Positions 52,095 to 61,387 of a DNA stretch of 64,000 nt are shown piece by piece (within the stretch, counting starts at the first letter, position 1; each line of letters begins with the position of its first letter). The DNA is from Bacteroidales bacterium (GTDB lineage Bacteria; Bacteroidota; Bacteroidia; Bacteroidales; VadinHA17), in assembly GCA_016715075.1 (NCBI GenBank), contig JADKBK010000007.1, forward strand, positions 62,001 through 126,000, in the 5' to 3' direction. The notes under the pieces were generated by a model. The model saw nothing but the letters and a program-made list of their open reading frames with translations, was not told the origin of the DNA and searched no databases. The position numbers and the translations under genes are program-made.

Positions 52095-53345
52095 TCAGAT
52101 TATTGCGTTTTCATCCCATTCGAGTATTTTGAAGAAATCATACTCTTCAGGATTCTCAACAAATTTCTTAGCACCCTTATAATCTGCTTTTGTTATGTAA
52201 TGAAGATTATTCCTGTAAATCAGCTGCACGTTCTCTGATTCAACATTAACAAGACGAGGTTTGACCTTTCCCTTTTCATCTTCAACATCCTTGAGAAATA
52301 ACGGAGAAATTCCACCCTGCCTGTCGACAGTGACCATACACCCGGTCTTACCTTCCTTGAAAAGTTTGAATACCCCCAGCCCCAGTCTTGTTGCATAGCT
52401 TAAATCATAGGCAATAGGACGGCAGCATCTTAATTCATAACCCATCTCTTCAGGGCGTGATTTCACATTAATTCTTAATCCTTTAAGAGCCTGCTGTGTG
52501 AGCATGTTAAAGATGTGCGATTTGCTTACGTTTCCCAGTTCAGGATGGCCATGATCGTCGTAGGTGAAATTAATTCCGGTATCAATTATTTCCTTTTCAC
52601 TCATAAAATGGAATACCCCTTCTGAGATAATTGCAACTCCATAATCAATTCCGAGCAGCCTTCTCTTCACCATAGATGAAATGACAAGCTTTGTGATTTT
52701 ATCAAAAGTTATCTTGGTTTTGTTAAATATCTCCGGGATGATAATCATCGGGTAGTGGCATGCTGTACCAATTCCGAAAGCCAGATGGCCTGCTTCCCTG
52801 CCCATAGCAGATACAACAAACCAGTTACCGCTTGTACGGGCATCCTCATAAATTGTTGTTGCGAGCCTGACTCCCTCTTCTTTTGCAGAATGATATCCGA
52901 AGGTTGGTGTTCCTTCAGGAAGAGGCAGGTCATTGTCGATTGTCTTCGGTACATGAATGTTTTTCACATCCATCTTCTGTTCGCTCAGGAACTTTGTAAG
53001 ACGGTTGGCGGACGACGCAGTATCATCACCTCCGATAGTAACAAGAAGCTTCACGTTATTCTTCTTGAAGAAGTCCACTTTAAATTCATCATCCTTGGGT
53101 TTGTGACGGCTCATCTTAAGGGCTGAACCCCCGCGGCTGTATATCTGGTCAGCAAATTCGAAATCAAGGTAATCGTATGAAGGTTCAGCAGCAAAAAGTG
53201 ATTTGTATCCACCATTAATCCCAAGCACTGAATACCCGTTCTGCAAAAATATCTTGGTAACGGTACTTATTACTGTATTAATTCCCGGAGCAGGACCACC
53301 TGCACATAAAATAGCAACTGAATCTTTCATAGCTTCTTTTTTCAT
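52095..53345 (-). CDS. phosphofructokinase, predicted PPi-dependent (second copy)
   Basis: A 416-residue PFK. The sequence IGGDDT (105-108 with Asp108) and K134 in PKTIDND again fit the PPi-dependent signature. It differs from the first copy in length and in the C-terminal part (MGYELRCCRPIAYDLSYATRLG) and represents a different subgroup. The substrate region is MGREAGHLAFGIG. It is transcribed separately, being followed by a terminator. One of the two may work in the gluconeogenic direction or on a different sugar phosphate; this is a guess. Confidence 0.88.
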   Translation of the reverse strand: MKKEAMKDSVAILCAGGPAPGINTVISTVTKIFLQNGYSVLGINGGYKSLFAAEPSYDYLDFEFADQIYSRGGSALKMSRHKPKDDEFKVDFFKKNNVKLLVTIGGDDTASSANRLTKFLSEQKMDVKNIHVPKTIDNDLPLPEGTPTFGYHSAKEEGVRLATTIYEDARTSGNWFVVSAMGREAGHLAFGIGTACHYPMIIIPEIFNKTKITFDKITKLVISSMVKRRLLGIDYGVAIISEGVFHFMSEKEIIDTGINFTYDDHGHPELGNVSKSHIFNMLTQQALKGLRINVKSRPEEMGYELRCCRPIAYDLSYATRLGLGVFKLFKEGKTGCMVTVDRQGGISPLFLKDVEDEKGKVKPRLVNVESENVQLIYRNNLHYITKADYKGAKKFVENPEEYDFFKILEWDENAII

Positions 53346-53639
53346 TATAGATTATACAATTGATGAATAATAGATTTTTGTTTATTTCAGAAGGCAAAAT
53401 TATTTTAGGTCACAAATATGAAAATATCTTTTTAATAATCCTCTGCGAACAACTCTATTTTTCTGCCTAATTACTTTTACAGTGAGGATAGCAGGAAGGA
53501 TTAACAGTAGTTTAATATATTTGAATTATCTTGTAAGTTTTCGCATCTGCCGGGGAATATGGCTTATTTTCCAAATCGTTTATCATTTGACTCAAAACGA
53601 CCCTATTTCAATATTTAACATATTCAAAATCATATTTTT

Positions 53640-54584
53640 ATGAATGATTATCAGCAAAATGACAAAATTGAAAAAGGACCATCGGTTTTGATTACAGGCG
53701 GCAGCGGGCTTATTGGAAGGTATCTGACTTCAGCTCTCCTGGCTGAAGGTTACCAGGTATCACATCTTTCAAGGCAGACAAACAGTTTCGGGAAAGTGAG
53801 AGTTTTCAGGTGGGACCCGGCAAAGGAGTATATTAATCCAGATGTCTTCGAAGGGATTGATTACATCGTTCATCTTTCAGGGGCAAATATTGGTGAAAAG
53901 CGCTGGTCCGTTTCAAGAAAAAAGGAGATCATAAGCAGCAGGGTTGATTCGGCCAATCTTCTTTTCAGAACGGTCAGTGAAAATAATTTGAAGCTTAAAG
54001 CTTTCATTTCTGCTTCAGCTATCGGGTACTATGGATCCGTGACTTCTGAACAAATCTTCACTGAAGATGATCTGCCCGGTGACGATTTTCTTGGAACAAC
54101 ATGCAGGCTGTGGGAAGAAGCAGCACTCCAATTCGAAGAAAAAGGGATCAGGACAGTACGCATCAGAACAGCCGTAGTGCTTGAAAAGAATGACAGTGCC
54201 CTCAGGCAGCTCATGGCTCCTGCAAAGGCAGGCCTTGTGATAAGGACAGGAACAGGCAAACAGTATTTTCCATGGATACACATTGAAGATCTCTGCAACA
54301 TTTACCTGAAGGCAATAATGGATGATAATCTGGCCGGAGCCTATAATGCTGTGGCTCCTGAACATATTGATCACAACAGTTTTGTAAGGACAATGGCAGC
54401 TGTAATGCACAAGCCTGTTTTCCTCCCACCGGTTCCTTCGCTTTTTCTGAGGGCGGCCATGGGTGAAATGTCTGATATTGTACTTAAGGGGAGCCGGATT
54501 TCGGATGAGAAAATTATCAGGGCAGGATACAGATTCCGGTTTGAGAAGCTATTTGAAGCCCTTGGAAATATTATAAGAGATTAA
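53640..54584 (+). CDS. TIGR01777-family NAD(P)-dependent epimerase-like protein
   Basis: A 314-residue short-chain dehydrogenase-like protein of the YfcH/SulA-annotated group. The Rossmann motif GGSGLIGRYL (about 20-30), the YYGS phrase (SAIGYYGSVTSEQ) and the C-terminal FRFEKLFEALGNIIR are family marks; function unknown. The upstream 294-base gap has no gene; it has a TATATTTG at 53516-53523. It ends sharing TTAA with the convergent Crp/Fnr gene (overlap of 4 bases). Confidence 0.92.
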   Translation: MNDYQQNDKIEKGPSVLITGGSGLIGRYLTSALLAEGYQVSHLSRQTNSFGKVRVFRWDPAKEYINPDVFEGIDYIVHLSGANIGEKRWSVSRKKEIISSRVDSANLLFRTVSENNLKLKAFISASAIGYYGSVTSEQIFTEDDLPGDDFLGTTCRLWEEAALQFEEKGIRTVRIRTAVVLEKNDSALRQLMAPAKAGLVIRTGTGKQYFPWIHIEDLCNIYLKAIMDDNLAGAYNAVAPEHIDHNSFVRTMAAVMHKPVFLPPVPSLFLRAAMGEMSDIVLKGSRISDEKIIRAGYRFRFEKLFEALGNIIRD

Positions 54585-55276
54585 CCTCTTTTCGAAATAA
54601 TCTCCAGCTTGTTGAGGTCGACAACTTCAATGGTCTTCCCGAAAACCCTGATTATGCCTTCCTTTTTAAAATCAGACAGTGTTCTGATGACATTTGCCGT
54701 ACTCATTCCGATATAATCGGCAATTTCCTTTCTGGAGACAGGAAGGTCAAAGACCCTTGAATTATAGATTTCATTAGTAAAATAAAGCAGAACAAAGGCA
54801 ACACGTCCGATAAGGTTTTTTTGCCTGATATCGAGAGTCTGGGCAATAATTTTATCATTTATCATAGAGATCTTGGAGAGTAATCCCATGGCGAAACCAC
54901 CGTTTCTCATAAACAGCTCTTTGATGAATTCAAGCTTTACAAGGCAGACTACTGAATCTTCGAGGGCTGAAACGGAATACTGATACCTCTCCTCAGAAAA
55001 GATACTCATATTACTGACAAACTCGAAAGGTCTGGTTATCGTTATTACCTGTTCTTCACCAGTGGAGGTCCTTCTGTAAAGTTTTACCAATCCGCTTTTG
55101 AGATATTTGAAATTGCTTATCTTCTCACCTTCATGATTTATTACCTCTCCTTTACGGAATGCCTGCTCCTCTTTGTTTTCACATAATTGATCAATTGAGG
55201 ACTCATCAAGATATGAGAATACTACATCCCTGAATTCACAGTTCTCACAGATGCATATTTTTTTCTTATCGGCCAC
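54581..55276 (-). CDS. Crp/Fnr-family regulator with N-terminal cysteine cluster
   Basis: A 231-residue regulator: cyclic-nucleotide-type beta roll (about 25-130), long dimer helix and winged HTH (about 178-225, with SRKEIADYIGMSTANVIRTLSD). The start is a GTG. The N-terminus has CICENC (C8, C10, C13), with C32 and C111 further on; Fnr keeps three N-terminal cysteines and one near 122 for its oxygen-sensing cluster, so a similar Fe-S site is possible, though spacing differs. Upstream lies a good -7 element. It faces the epimerase gene; the divergent PHP-phosphatase starts 125 bases away. Confidence 0.92.
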   Translation of the reverse strand: MADKKKICICENCEFRDVVFSYLDESSIDQLCENKEEQAFRKGEVINHEGEKISNFKYLKSGLVKLYRRTSTGEEQVITITRPFEFVSNMSIFSEERYQYSVSALEDSVVCLVKLEFIKELFMRNGGFAMGLLSKISMINDKIIAQTLDIRQKNLIGRVAFVLLYFTNEIYNSRVFDLPVSRKEIADYIGMSTANVIRTLSDFKKEGIIRVFGKTIEVVDLNKLEIISKRG

Positions 55277-55293
55277 CGAAATAAATTTTTTTG

Positions 55294-55301
55294 CAAATTT
55301 A
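55294..55301 (-). promoter_or_regulatory. candidate promoter of the Crp/Fnr gene
   Basis: On the minus strand TAAATTTG (exact TAnnTTTG) lies 17 bases before the GTG start; an ATTG, three of four bases of the -33 box, is 21 bases above it. Confidence 0.5.
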
Positions 55302-55400
55302 CCATTTTCCTGATCATAATATCAATTTTCAATTTGTTTTATTGCCAAATTTGGTCCTATTTTGGGGACTTAATTGTAAAATCCGTACTTTTTTCTGGAA

Positions 55401-56186
55401 ATGATATACAAAACTGATTACCATATGCATTCCTCTTTCAGTGATGGCCGGTCGGCGCCGGAAGATTACATCGCACCAGCACTTGAAGCTGGGTTGAGGG
55501 AAATAGGCTTTTCAGAACACCTTACTCTGTTCAGGGACCTTGAGGCATGGAACATGAATCCTGCAAATATCCATACCTATATAGATCATCTTGATTTTGT
55601 CAGGAAGGGTACAAATAAAATTAAGATCAGGACAGGACTTGAAGTCGATTATATTGAGGGGAAAGAGAAGGAGATCAATGACTTTCTTGCTGACCTGCCT
55701 CTTGACTATGTAATCGGTTCCGTTCATTATCTCGGTGAAAAAACAGTTGATTTTGGTCCTGAGTTCTATGAAGGAAAGAATATTGACAAGCTTTTCGAAT
55801 CGTATTTTGACTCAGTTTGCAGAGCTGTCGCATCAGGACTGTTTGATATCATTGGCCACTGCGACCTGATAAGGATCTACGGATATAAACCGACACTGGA
55901 TCTTGAGCCATACTACAGGAAACTCGCAAAAACGATGAAAAAGCATAATGTTGCTTTTGAAGTGAATACTAACGGGAGAAACAGACCTCTGGCCGATTTT
56001 TATCCCGACAGAAGGTTTCTGAATGTTTTCCATGAAGAGAATGTACCAGTCTGTGTCAATTCAGATGCCCACATGCCTGCAAGGGTGGGACAATATTTCG
56101 AAGAAGCCTATGACCTGCTCAGATATATGGGTTTTACAGAAATGGCAGTTTTTGATAAGAGAGTCCGGAAAATGGTGCCGTTTTGA
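55401..56186 (+). CDS. PHP-family histidinol-phosphatase-like hydrolase
   Basis: A 261-residue PHP-domain phosphatase. The metal-binding DYHMHSSFSDG opens the protein, followed by GFSEH, GLEVDYI, GSVHYL and the late SDAHMP; these supply the metal-binding His, Glu and Asp. Closest to HisJ/HisK histidinol-phosphate phosphatases, but no his genes are near, so the substrate could be another phosphate ester. It is transcribed alone, divergent from the Crp/Fnr gene. Confidence 0.88.
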   Translation: MIYKTDYHMHSSFSDGRSAPEDYIAPALEAGLREIGFSEHLTLFRDLEAWNMNPANIHTYIDHLDFVRKGTNKIKIRTGLEVDYIEGKEKEINDFLADLPLDYVIGSVHYLGEKTVDFGPEFYEGKNIDKLFESYFDSVCRAVASGLFDIIGHCDLIRIYGYKPTLDLEPYYRKLAKTMKKHNVAFEVNTNGRNRPLADFYPDRRFLNVFHEENVPVCVNSDAHMPARVGQYFEEAYDLLRYMGFTEMAVFDKRVRKMVPF

Positions 56187-56195
56187 TGTAAACGT

Positions 56196-56326
56196 CTCAC
56201 CCTAAATCCCTCTCCCGGGGTAGAGGGACTTAAAGAGCGACTACCGGTTAGGCTCTGATCCCCCTCGCCCTTGGGAGAGGGGGATCAGAGGGGGTGAGGC
56301 AAACGTAGCTTGGGAGAGAGGGTGAG
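56196..56326. repeat. nested inverted repeat, 14-bp perfect stem
   Basis: CTCTGATCCCCCTC (56253-56266) pairs perfectly with GAGGGGGATCAGAG (56277-56290); outer CTCACCCT (56196-56203) pairs with AGGGTGAG (56319-56326). It lies between the convergent PHP and mntP genes and can act as a two-way terminator. CCTCTCCC-rich repeats of this form occur in many bacteria. Confidence 0.75.
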
Positions 56327-56329
56327 GCC

Positions 56330-56896
56330 CTACACAGCAAGTACATGTTCGAGGAAGATCTTTATTCCTATGGCAATCAGGATAAGTCCTCCGATGATCT
56401 CAACCTTATTTCCAAGTCTGTCACCAGCGGATTTTCCAATTCTTATTGCTGTCATTGATGCAAGGAACGTTACCATTCCGATCAGGATACCAGCTTTCCA
56501 GATCTGAACTGACAGAATAGCAAAACTGATACCGACAGCGAAGGCATCTATGCTTGTACCGAGTGCTATTGTGAAAAGGACCAGTCTGCTGCTGAAATCT
56601 TTAGAAGCAGAATCATCCTCAGATTTTTCCCTTCCTTCAAGAATCATTTTTATCCCGAGGATAGAGAGCAGGAACAATGCCACCCAGTGATCTGTAGCCT
56701 TTAAGGCGCTGGAAATTATCGAACCAAGAAAATAGCCGAGGATAGTAAGTCCCCCCTGGAAAATGGCCAGAAGAGTTGCGATCTCAGCTGCATGCCGGAA
56801 GATGATTTTGTTCCTGACAACGCCTAATGACAATGAAACTGCAAATGTATCAAACGATAAGCCAAGGGCTATCGCCAGAATTGTGAAATTATCCAT
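56330..56896 (-). CDS. mntP: manganese efflux pump MntP
   Basis: A 188-residue pump with six helices. The conserved Asp motifs GLSFDTFAVSLSLG (helix 1) and GTSIDAFAVGISF (helix 4) are present. MntP exports Mn2+ and is often controlled by a Mn riboswitch, which I cannot see upstream. It is divergent from dtd, 92 bases apart. Confidence 0.95.
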   Translation of the reverse strand: MDNFTILAIALGLSFDTFAVSLSLGVVRNKIIFRHAAEIATLLAIFQGGLTILGYFLGSIISSALKATDHWVALFLLSILGIKMILEGREKSEDDSASKDFSSRLVLFTIALGTSIDAFAVGISFAILSVQIWKAGILIGMVTFLASMTAIRIGKSAGDRLGNKVEIIGGLILIAIGIKIFLEHVLAV

Positions 56897-56988
56897 CGGT
56901 TAATATTGCATTGGGCAAATATAATATAAATCATCTCGTATTAGATTTTGATTCCTATTGTATATATTTGAATATCATAAAAACTTCA

Positions 56989-57441
56989 ATGAGGGCTGTA
57001 ATTCAACGAGTAAGCAGAGCATCCGTTACAATAAAAAATACGATAAAATCTGAAATAGGCCACGGGTTATTGGTTCTTGTCGGAATCGAGGAATCCGATA
57101 ATGCCTCAGATATTGAATGGCTATGCAATAAGATTGTACAGCTCCGGATTTTCAATGACAGTAATGAAGTGATGAATCTATCCGTTAAGGAGACTGGCGG
57201 AAGTATACTTGCAATAAGTCAGTTCACTCTGCATGCAAAGACCAGGAAAGGTAACAGGCCTTCATATATCAGAGCAGCACCTCCTGATGTTGCTATTCCG
57301 CTTTATAATGATTTTGTAAGAGTGCTGTCCGGTGTGCTTGGTAAAGAGATCGGAACAGGTGAGTTCGGAGCAATGATGCAGATTGAACTGGTTAATGATG
57401 GCCCGGTGACAATCATTATCGATACAAAGGAAAAGGAATAG
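56989..57441 (+). CDS. dtd: D-aminoacyl-tRNA deacylase
   Basis: A 150-residue enzyme removing D-amino acids from tRNA. The start MRAVIQRVSRASVTI, the active-site SQFTLHAKTRKGNRPSY and the Gly-Pro in NDGPVTIIID are intact. I use the ATG at 56989 and not the longer TTG frame from 56911. Length is typical. Confidence 0.95.
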   Translation: MRAVIQRVSRASVTIKNTIKSEIGHGLLVLVGIEESDNASDIEWLCNKIVQLRIFNDSNEVMNLSVKETGGSILAISQFTLHAKTRKGNRPSYIRAAPPDVAIPLYNDFVRVLSGVLGKEIGTGEFGAMMQIELVNDGPVTIIIDTKEKE

Positions 57442-57480
57442 CAATAACTTTCCTGCAATTAAATTAAAATGAGACTTTAA

Positions 57481-58875
57481 ATGGCCGAACAAGACAGTGC
57501 AAAAAAATCAGTCCTACTGGTTGCTACGTTTGCAGCATTCCTTACCCCTTTTCTTGGATCTGCCGTGAATCTTGCCCTGCCGGCAATAGGTAAAGATCTT
57601 AATGCAAATGCCATACAGCTGGGATGGGTTATAAGCAGTTTCATTCTATCATCGGCAATATTTCTGCTGCCCTTCGGAAGATATGCTGACATTATCGGGA
57701 GAAAAAAGGTTTTTTCACTTGGGATACTTCTCTTCACACTTTCCACCACACTTATTATTTTCTCGCACAGCATAACTTCACTGATAATCCTTCGGATATT
57801 CCAGGGCTTATCAAGTGCAATGATTTTTGGTACAAGCCTTGCGATTATTACCTCTGTCTTTGAGCCCGGGGAACGAGGCAGGGCAATGGGAATCAATATT
57901 ACCGCCGTATACCTGGGATTATCATGCGGACCAGTAATCGGAGGATTGCTTACACAATACCTTGGATGGAGAAGTATTTTTGCATTCCTGGTCCCTTTTG
58001 CAATTGTTTCTCTGGTCCTGATCAGGAGTCGTATTAAAACAGAATGGGCGGATGCATCAGGAGACAGGTTTGACTGGAAAGGTGCCATAATCTATGGTAT
58101 TGCCCTTTCTTTTTTCATGTATGGATTCTCCCGGCTTCCTTCTTCCACAGGATGGATATTGCTGTTTTTAGGACTCATAATGGCTGTGGTATTCCTTATT
58201 GCAGAGCAAAAAACCCGGAATCCTGTCTTTGATATAAAACTGGTATTGCATAACAGGGTCTTTGCCTTCTCGGGAATTGCAGCACTTATCCACTACAGTG
58301 CAACGAGCGCCACAGGTTTTTTTATAAGCCTCTACCTGCAATATCTTAAAGGGCTTGATGCCAGGACTGCAGGAATTATAATGATATCACAGCCAATAGC
58401 AATGACTCTTCTTTCGCCACTGGCAGGAAAACTTTCCGACAGGAAGAATCCGGGGATCATCGCATCCTCAGGAATGGGACTGACCGCTGCGGGTCTCATC
58501 CTGTTATGTTTCATAACCGGACAAACACCAAATTATCTCATTGTATTATTGCTTGCTATGATGGGCGTAGGCTTCGGTCTTTTTTCTTCTCCCAATTCAA
58601 ATGCAATAATGAGTTCAGTCGAAAAGCGTCATCTCGGAGTTGCATCCGGAGTTGTCGGCACAATGAGGATGGTCGGTCAGATGATGAGTATGGGTATTGC
58701 CATGATGCTTATCTCGCTGTATATTGGCAAACAGCCTATTAATCCGTCAACTTATCCGGGGCTGCTGGCTGCAATGAGGACAGGCTTTATTATCTTTTCG
58801 ATCCTGTCAGTTTTTGGAATTTTTGCCTCGCTCGCCAGGAATAAGAAGTTGGGAAACAGCAACCTGGCCGGGTAA
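57481..58875 (+). CDS. MFS transporter, DHA2 (EmrB/QacA) type
   Basis: A 464-residue exporter with about 14 membrane helices. The A-motif GRYADIIGRKK is in the loop after helix 2, and the motif GPVIGGLL in helix 5 marks a drug/proton antiporter. The substrate is unknown. Its last 69 bases overlap the 3' end of the minus-strand DUF4440 gene. Confidence 0.93.
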   Translation: MAEQDSAKKSVLLVATFAAFLTPFLGSAVNLALPAIGKDLNANAIQLGWVISSFILSSAIFLLPFGRYADIIGRKKVFSLGILLFTLSTTLIIFSHSITSLIILRIFQGLSSAMIFGTSLAIITSVFEPGERGRAMGINITAVYLGLSCGPVIGGLLTQYLGWRSIFAFLVPFAIVSLVLIRSRIKTEWADASGDRFDWKGAIIYGIALSFFMYGFSRLPSSTGWILLFLGLIMAVVFLIAEQKTRNPVFDIKLVLHNRVFAFSGIAALIHYSATSATGFFISLYLQYLKGLDARTAGIIMISQPIAMTLLSPLAGKLSDRKNPGIIASSGMGLTAAGLILLCFITGQTPNYLIVLLLAMMGVGFGLFSSPNSNAIMSSVEKRHLGVASGVVGTMRMVGQMMSMGIAMMLISLYIGKQPINPSTYPGLLAAMRTGFIIFSILSVFGIFASLARNKKLGNSNLAG

Positions 58876-59334
58876 TCCTTCAGTGCCTGTGTCAAGTACA
58901 AATTTCCAGCTCCCGTCATCCTGCTTCTGCCATACAGTTATGTAGGTTCCCTTGGTGATCACCCCTGTTGCCTTTTCCAGCGTGGTATGTATTCCGTAAG
59001 TATATCCAAGGTCACCGCTCTCAGAAATTTTTTCATAGGACGGATCCCAGCTCAGAATAAATGAGGTGTCACTTCTTCCGGCAAATCTTTCCCTGAGAGC
59101 ATTTTTGCCTTTTGAAGGGAGTGCATTATCACGTAAAATAACCCCATCTTCGGCAATGTAAAACAGAAATGCACTGAACATCCCCTCTTTTACAGACATT
59201 TGGGAAAAATTCCTGTCTGTCTCCAGCAATTCCCCTGCATGTTTGCTTTTAACACCTTTTGTACAACTTAAAATGAAAATTAAATTAATTATGAAAACAA
59301 AAAGCATTATATTGAACCCGTTCTTTTTTTTCAT
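58807..59334 (-). CDS. DUF4440/SnoaL-like lipoprotein
   Basis: A 175-residue protein. The signal sequence (MKKKNGFNIMLFVFIINLIF) ends with a lipobox at ILSC (about C24), so it is lipidated. Residues about 30-155 match the SnoaL-like cone fold (EDGVILRDN, TYITVWQKQDDGSWKFVLDTG), used for small-ligand binding or isomerase-like chemistry. It overlaps the MFS gene tail to tail by 69 bases. Confidence 0.85.
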   Translation of the reverse strand: MKKKNGFNIMLFVFIINLIFILSCTKGVKSKHAGELLETDRNFSQMSVKEGMFSAFLFYIAEDGVILRDNALPSKGKNALRERFAGRSDTSFILSWDPSYEKISESGDLGYTYGIHTTLEKATGVITKGTYITVWQKQDDGSWKFVLDTGTEGLPGQVAVSQLLIPGERGKNSKN

Positions 59335-59370
59335 ATTGCAGTTATTATGATTTAATATAACAGATTAAAT

Positions 59371-60243
59371 ATGACAAAACTATATCAAAAACTTATAAAA
59401 TCGTGTCCTTCAGAAGCTGAAATCAACAAGGGCCTTAAAAAGGTGTTTTCGGTGTCGCCCTCTGTTCCTGATAAACATCTGCTGATGAGTATTTTAAACA
59501 TGATTGATCTTACCAGTCTTAATACAACGGATAATAAAAGCCAGATAATCCACTTTACAGGCAGGGTAAATAGTTTTTCAGGACGATATTCAAATATTCC
59601 GAATGTAGCAGCAATCTGTGTTTATCCTAATTTTGTCGCAGTAGTAAAAGAGAAATTAACTGTTAAAAACATAAAAATAGCAGCTGTTGCAGGCGCTTTT
59701 CCATCATCGCAGACATTCCGCAGTATAAAGGTTAAAGAGTGCAAGATGTCGGTTGAGGCCGGGGCTGATGAGATTGACATAGTTATTCCGGTCGGGGCTT
59801 TTCTGGGCAATGATTTTGCAGCTGTTGCCGATGAGATCCGTGAAATTAAATCAGCTATCGGCGATAAGCTGCTCAAAGTTATTGTCGAATCGGGGCTTCT
59901 TGGAAGCTATGAACAGATATTCAATGCTTCAATGATTGCAATGGATGCAGGAGCTGACTTTATTAAAACCTCAACAGGAAAAACTCCGGTATCGGCTACT
60001 CCTGAAGCAGCTTATGTTATGTGCAAGGCTATTTCCGGTTTCTATTCCGAAACAGGTATAAGGGTCGGGTTCAAGGCAGCAGGAGGTATTTCAAATGCTG
60101 AAGATGCCGTAAGGTATTATCATATTGTAAACCACTGTCTGGGAGAAGAGTGGCTGAATAATTCGCTTTTCCGGATAGGAAGCAGTAAGCTGGCCAATAA
60201 TATTCTTTCTGAGATATCGGGCTGCCAGATTGAACATTTCTGA
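59371..60243 (+). CDS. deoC: deoxyribose-phosphate aldolase
   Basis: A 290-residue class I aldolase that splits deoxyribose-5-phosphate to acetaldehyde and glyceraldehyde-3-phosphate. The Schiff-base lysine is K169 in LLKVIVES, with K199 in FIKTSTGK as helper and D136 in DEIDIV. It is longer than the E. coli enzyme because of an N-terminal extension of about 45 residues. It lets nucleoside sugars enter glycolysis. Confidence 0.96.
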   Translation: MTKLYQKLIKSCPSEAEINKGLKKVFSVSPSVPDKHLLMSILNMIDLTSLNTTDNKSQIIHFTGRVNSFSGRYSNIPNVAAICVYPNFVAVVKEKLTVKNIKIAAVAGAFPSSQTFRSIKVKECKMSVEAGADEIDIVIPVGAFLGNDFAAVADEIREIKSAIGDKLLKVIVESGLLGSYEQIFNASMIAMDAGADFIKTSTGKTPVSATPEAAYVMCKAISGFYSETGIRVGFKAAGGISNAEDAVRYYHIVNHCLGEEWLNNSLFRIGSSKLANNILSEISGCQIEHF

Positions 60244-60312
60244 TTGAAAGTCTTTGTCCTGTTATTGAATGTAGTAGTTCTTTTATAATTACTTTTGTGG
60301 TTTGAATCATAA

Positions 60313-61341
60313 ATGAAGATGGAACTGCCTCATCAGGAAGCCAGACAGGATAGTATTCCGGCTATAAATATTCAACAAGGTGATTCGGTCAGACCACTAA
60401 CTGACACTGTTGGGTTTTTAAATACCAGCCTGTTAAAGGATTCTCTTCATCACAGAATAAGAAAAGCTGAGGTCAAACCGGTTCCACTTGTTATTGACAC
60501 TATATCGGTATGTGGAAGAAACAGCATCGAGGATGTAACGTTTTATGATTCCAGTAATCTGATTACAAGAATTTTCCCGGTACATACAGACAAGTTCCCA
60601 TTTCTCTTCACCTTAAAAAACAGGCAGATACAGGAGGCTGCAAAAGCTACTCTTGTAAAACAACTCAGAACAGGGACTGATATCCCACCGAGGGCACTGC
60701 ACGACGACTGGATAATACTGATCATACTCTCCGTAGCCTTTCTTTTTGCAATAATAAGAAAATCATCCGAAAACATCCTTCAGGGGATTGAAAGGTTTTT
60801 CCTCTTCAGGGGCATCAATGACGTCACATCCAGAGATACAGGAGGATTGTTTACGTGGGAATCCACTATTAAAAACCTTATCTCATTTTTGGTTCTTGGA
60901 CTCTTTGGCTATGTTTCAGCTTCCTATTATAATATTATCCCATCCTCCATTAACGGAATACTCTTCTGGATAATTGCGGTAGTGGGAATAATCACAGCTG
61001 TTTCCCTCAGACATCTGGTATGTCTGATTACAGGAATTATTAGCGACGAAAGGGAAGTATTCCAGGAATATTTACTGAATATTTATCAGTTCTACCGGTT
61101 TAGTGCTCTAATAATTTTTATTGTAACAATACTTATCTCATATACCACAATATTTTCAGTAAAATCATGCTTTACTGCAGGAGTTATAATTCTCCTAACC
61201 CTTTACCTGATAAGAGTTATGAGGCTATTTATAATTTTTATAAACAAGAATATTTCATTATTCTATTTGATTTTGTACCTTTGTGCGCTGGAAATTCTGC
61301 CTGTTATGACAACTGTAAAATATATTTCAGGCCTAGCTTAA
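60313..61341 (+). CDS. DUF4271 membrane protein
   Basis: A 342-residue protein. Residues 1-125 are polar; six to seven helices follow (about 134-330). It is a Bacteroidota-specific family, regularly placed just before the uroporphyrinogen-III synthase gene, as here (46 bases). Function unknown; the neighbour suggests a link to heme synthesis or to envelope use of tetrapyrroles, but this rests only on position. Confidence 0.85.
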   Translation: MKMELPHQEARQDSIPAINIQQGDSVRPLTDTVGFLNTSLLKDSLHHRIRKAEVKPVPLVIDTISVCGRNSIEDVTFYDSSNLITRIFPVHTDKFPFLFTLKNRQIQEAAKATLVKQLRTGTDIPPRALHDDWIILIILSVAFLFAIIRKSSENILQGIERFFLFRGINDVTSRDTGGLFTWESTIKNLISFLVLGLFGYVSASYYNIIPSSINGILFWIIAVVGIITAVSLRHLVCLITGIISDEREVFQEYLLNIYQFYRFSALIIFIVTILISYTTIFSVKSCFTAGVIILLTLYLIRVMRLFIIFINKNISLFYLILYLCALEILPVMTTVKYISGLA

Positions 61342-61387
61342 GATTGGCGAGTGTTACTTTAAGAGTGAAAACTAAACTGTAAAGAAG

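Noticed and set aside
55311..55325. TGAT-N6-ATCA near the Crp/Fnr promoter as a self-binding site
   Set aside because: Fnr-type sites need a spacer of four, so the match is weak.
56911..56988. Longer TTG-started dtd
   Set aside because: Dtd begins at MRAVIQRVSR, and the extra residues are not conserved.
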